Origin: CAG-238 sp963601575 | Lineage (GTDB): Bacteria; Bacillota; Clostridia; Peptostreptococcales; Anaerovoracaceae | DNA: 15,428 nucleotides | Direction of reading: 5' to 3' | Assembly (NCBI GenBank): GCA_963601575.1 | Contig: CAVCFO010000034.1 | Span: 1 to 15,428, forward strand | Shown here: positions 14,318 to 15,428 of the stretch, piece by piece | Layout of the letters: each line of letters opens with the position of its first letter | Position numbering within the stretch: position 1 is the first letter of the stretch | Translations under genes and position numbers: made by a program | Notes under the pieces: model-generated | What the model was told of the DNA's origin: nothing | The model's database searches: none | What the model saw: only the letters and a program-made list of their open reading frames with translations

Positions 14318-14947
14318 TTAGATGAACGTCCTGCCGGTGTGCTGGGCGAGAATTGCCAGCCCTATGGTCAGCGCCACAGGCACCGCAATGGAAATCAGGC
14401 AATATACCTTGTTCTTTTGGATTTGATAGCTCATGACAAAGATCGAGCCGAAGCAGACGATGCTGCTTACGATGTGGTTCGGAAAGTTTGCAATGGCCTG
14501 GGCCGCATAATACATTCCGAGAATCGCCTGAATCGTGTTGCCGACTCCAAGGATAACAGCGCCAAGCAGGTTCTGCTTCTTGCAATAATAGGCGATAAAG
14601 CCTCCCGGAAGCGTCAGCATGGTCATAGGAAGCCATATAGTTCTGTAGTAGTACCATGCCATAGCCAGGGTCAAATTTCCGAAAATGACTTCAACGGCAT
14701 AAACAACGGGCTGGCTTATCACAAAAAACATGAAGCATTTGAGCATGGCGTCCCAGTTTTTGTGACAGTTCACCACGATGATTACAGCGAAAATAACCCA
14801 CCATTCGTAGCTGACTCCGATGTCCTGGATGGATGTCCCGGCCCATGCGTCGTTTAGCATTACCGCGCCGGTGTAGGCTCCGGCTGCGATAGCAAAGATA
14901 ATTACCGTTACCCAGCTCATTTTAAGTTTTCCAAATAGTGCGCTCAT
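14318..14947 (-). CDS. Uncharacterised multi-pass membrane protein
   Basis: I do not recognise this 209-residue protein. It is strongly hydrophobic, with about seven membrane segments near residues 10-30, 47-62, 68-92, 106-123, 127-150, 155-175 and 182-200. Short charged loops separate them, for example 'NCHKNWDAM' (60-68) and 'YCKKQN' (about 121-126). The third to fifth segments contain Gly- and Pro-rich stretches. No catalytic motif is evident. ATG 14947 follows AGAGG at suitable spacing, and a promoter candidate lies at 15003-15031. It ends about 50 nt upstream of the heat-shock promoter and appears to be a separate unit. The stop region is tandemly duplicated: TTCATCTAA occurs twice in 12-nt steps (14306-14327). 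Cofactor-type small transporters look similar at this level, but no assignment is justified. Confidence 0.8.
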   Translation of the reverse strand: MSALFGKLKMSWVTVIIFAIAAGAYTGAVMLNDAWAGTSIQDIGVSYEWWVIFAVIIVVNCHKNWDAMLKCFMFFVISQPVVYAVEVIFGNLTLAMAWYYYRTIWLPMTMLTLPGGFIAYYCKKQNLLGAVILGVGNTIQAILGMYYAAQAIANFPNHIVSSIVCFGSIFVMSYQIQKNKVYCLISIAVPVALTIGLAILAQHTGRTFI

Positions 14948-15002
14948 AAAATTTCCTCTCGTGTTCTATATATTTTTTGCTTTTTTCTACATATGATATA
15001 GC

Positions 15003-15031
15003 AGTATAGCACAGTCTTCCGCAAAAAACAA
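15003..15031 (-). promoter_or_regulatory. Promoter candidate for the membrane-protein gene
   Basis: On the minus strand, TTGTTT (15031-15026) is separated by 17 nt from TATACT (15008-15003). The -10 box is preceded by TGC, an extended -10. The -35 box is weak. The predicted start near 14996 lies about 50 nt before the ATG at 14947. Confidence 0.55.
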
Positions 15032-15047
15032 CAAAAGCCGCGAGGAT

Positions 15048-15073
15048 GGGATTCATCGGCGGGATTCATCGGC
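15048..15073. repeat. 13-bp perfect tandem repeat
   Basis: GGGATTCATCGGC occurs twice in succession (15048-15060 and 15061-15073). Each copy's GGATTCATCGG is complementary, with one G-T pair, to CCGATGAGTCC at 15136-15146, so either copy could form an 11-bp stem with it. The function is unknown. Confidence 0.75.
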
Positions 15074-15089
15074 GGCGGGAATTGATCCT

Positions 15090-15186
15090 TTGCAAAACTT
15101 TATTTTCTTCAAATATGCGAAAACCCACCGGTTTACCGATGAGTCCTCATGTTGAACAACGAATATTCTAAACTAAAGTTTTGCAA
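15090..15186. repeat. 13-bp perfect inverted repeat around the end of the Rpn gene
   Basis: TTGCAAAACTTTA (15090-15102) and TAAAGTTTTGCAA (15174-15186) are exact reverse complements, 71 bp apart. The right copy encodes the last codons of the Rpn fragment. It could be a long-loop terminator structure or an old element end. No target-site duplication can be judged from one end. Confidence 0.7.
15127..15142 (-). terminator. Weak terminator-like hairpin after the Rpn fragment
   Basis: On the minus strand CATCGG-TAAA-CCGGTG forms a 6-bp stem with one wobble pair, followed by GGTTTT. It lies about 30 nt past the Rpn stop codon. The stem is short and the T run is only four bases. Confidence 0.3.
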
Positions 15187-15428
15187 CTTCGCTCAGGGTC
15201 AAGCCCGTGAGTTTGGCAATGAGTTCATTCGCCATGCCCTCTTTGAGCATTCCTTTGGCAATCGACAGCTTCTCCTGAGCCGCACCGCGCTTGGCGCCTG
15301 CGCGTTCACCCTTTGTGAATCCTGCACGTTCACCTTCGTCGTAGCCGTCAAGTCACGATATCTCAAGGTCTTTTTCTCTTGTCAATTCTTTGAATAACAT
15401 CTCCACAATCTCCGTTCCGTACTTATCC
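15173..15428 (-). pseudogene. Rpn-family recombination-promoting nuclease, 3' end with in-frame stop
   Basis: The open frame enters from the right edge and ends at TAG 15175-15173. It reads 'DKYGTEIVEMLFKELTREKD', then an in-frame TGA at 15355-15353, then 'DGYDEGERAGFTKGERAGAK' and further to 'IAKLTGLTLSEVAKL'. The Gly-Glu-Arg repeats followed by a helical tail with 'LTGLTLSEV' are typical of the C-terminus of Rpn/PD-(D/E)XK nuclease 'putative transposase' proteins. The nuclease domain itself lies outside the window. The TGA could come from a single C-to-T change in a CGA arginine codon, since reading resumes in the same frame. The family is common in Clostridia as degraded, multicopy genes. 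A sequencing error at the TGA cannot be excluded. Confidence 0.7.

Noticed and set aside
14271..14657. A 128-codon minus-strand frame overlapping the membrane-protein gene
   Set aside because: It is an out-of-frame shadow of the hydrophobic 14318-14947 gene, which has its own ribosome site and promoter.

Overview
The window looks like chromosome of an anaerobic Bacillota, probably class Clostridia. The reasons are AAGGAGG-type ribosome binding sites, sigma-A-type promoters, an hrcA-grpE-dnaK-dnaJ operon headed by a perfect CIRCE operator, a DnaK without the insert typical of Gram-negative DnaK, a DUF6273 surface protein, and a 3-keto-5-aminohexanoate cleavage enzyme (Kce) of lysine fermentation. 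I cannot name a genus. Every recognisable gene is on the minus strand, so transcription runs from high to low coordinates.

Right to left: 15173-15428 holds the 3' end of an Rpn-type recombination-promoting nuclease gene with an in-frame TGA. A short region of repeats and a promoter follows, then an uncharacterised seven-helix membrane protein (14318-14947). The heat-shock operon follows: promoter, CIRCE, hrcA, grpE, dnaK, dnaJ (14264 down to 9069). A hairpin repeat element sits between grpE and dnaK, and a second stem-loop between dnaK and dnaJ. Directly after dnaJ lies an internally deleted AEC-family transporter remnant (8876-9062), whose surviving 5' end carries a terminator-like hairpin. 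Next come a GPH-family sugar/cation symporter (7368-8786), rapZ (6420-7271) and kce with its own strong promoter (5415-6242).

The left 4.6 kb is one open frame, cut by the window edge. It encodes a secreted protein with at least 1542 visible residues: signal peptide, DUF6273 domain, a long array of degenerate Thr/Ala/Gly/Ser/Val-rich modules, and a Ser/Thr-rich linker. Its upstream region (4628-5069) is the most unusual part of the window. It has two sigma-A-like promoters, a 35-bp tandem duplication and a four-unit 9-bp repeat between them, eleven perfect TCTG repeats exactly where the proximal promoter should start transcription, and GC-rich hairpins in the leader, one of them terminator-like. 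This suggests a phase-variable or attenuated surface protein. That is an inference from sequence layout.

The chaperone genes form one regulated unit: HrcA represses through CIRCE, and GrpE, DnaK and DnaJ form the Hsp70 cycle. The other genes have no evident shared pathway. No CRISPR array, tRNA, rRNA or complete mobile element was found.
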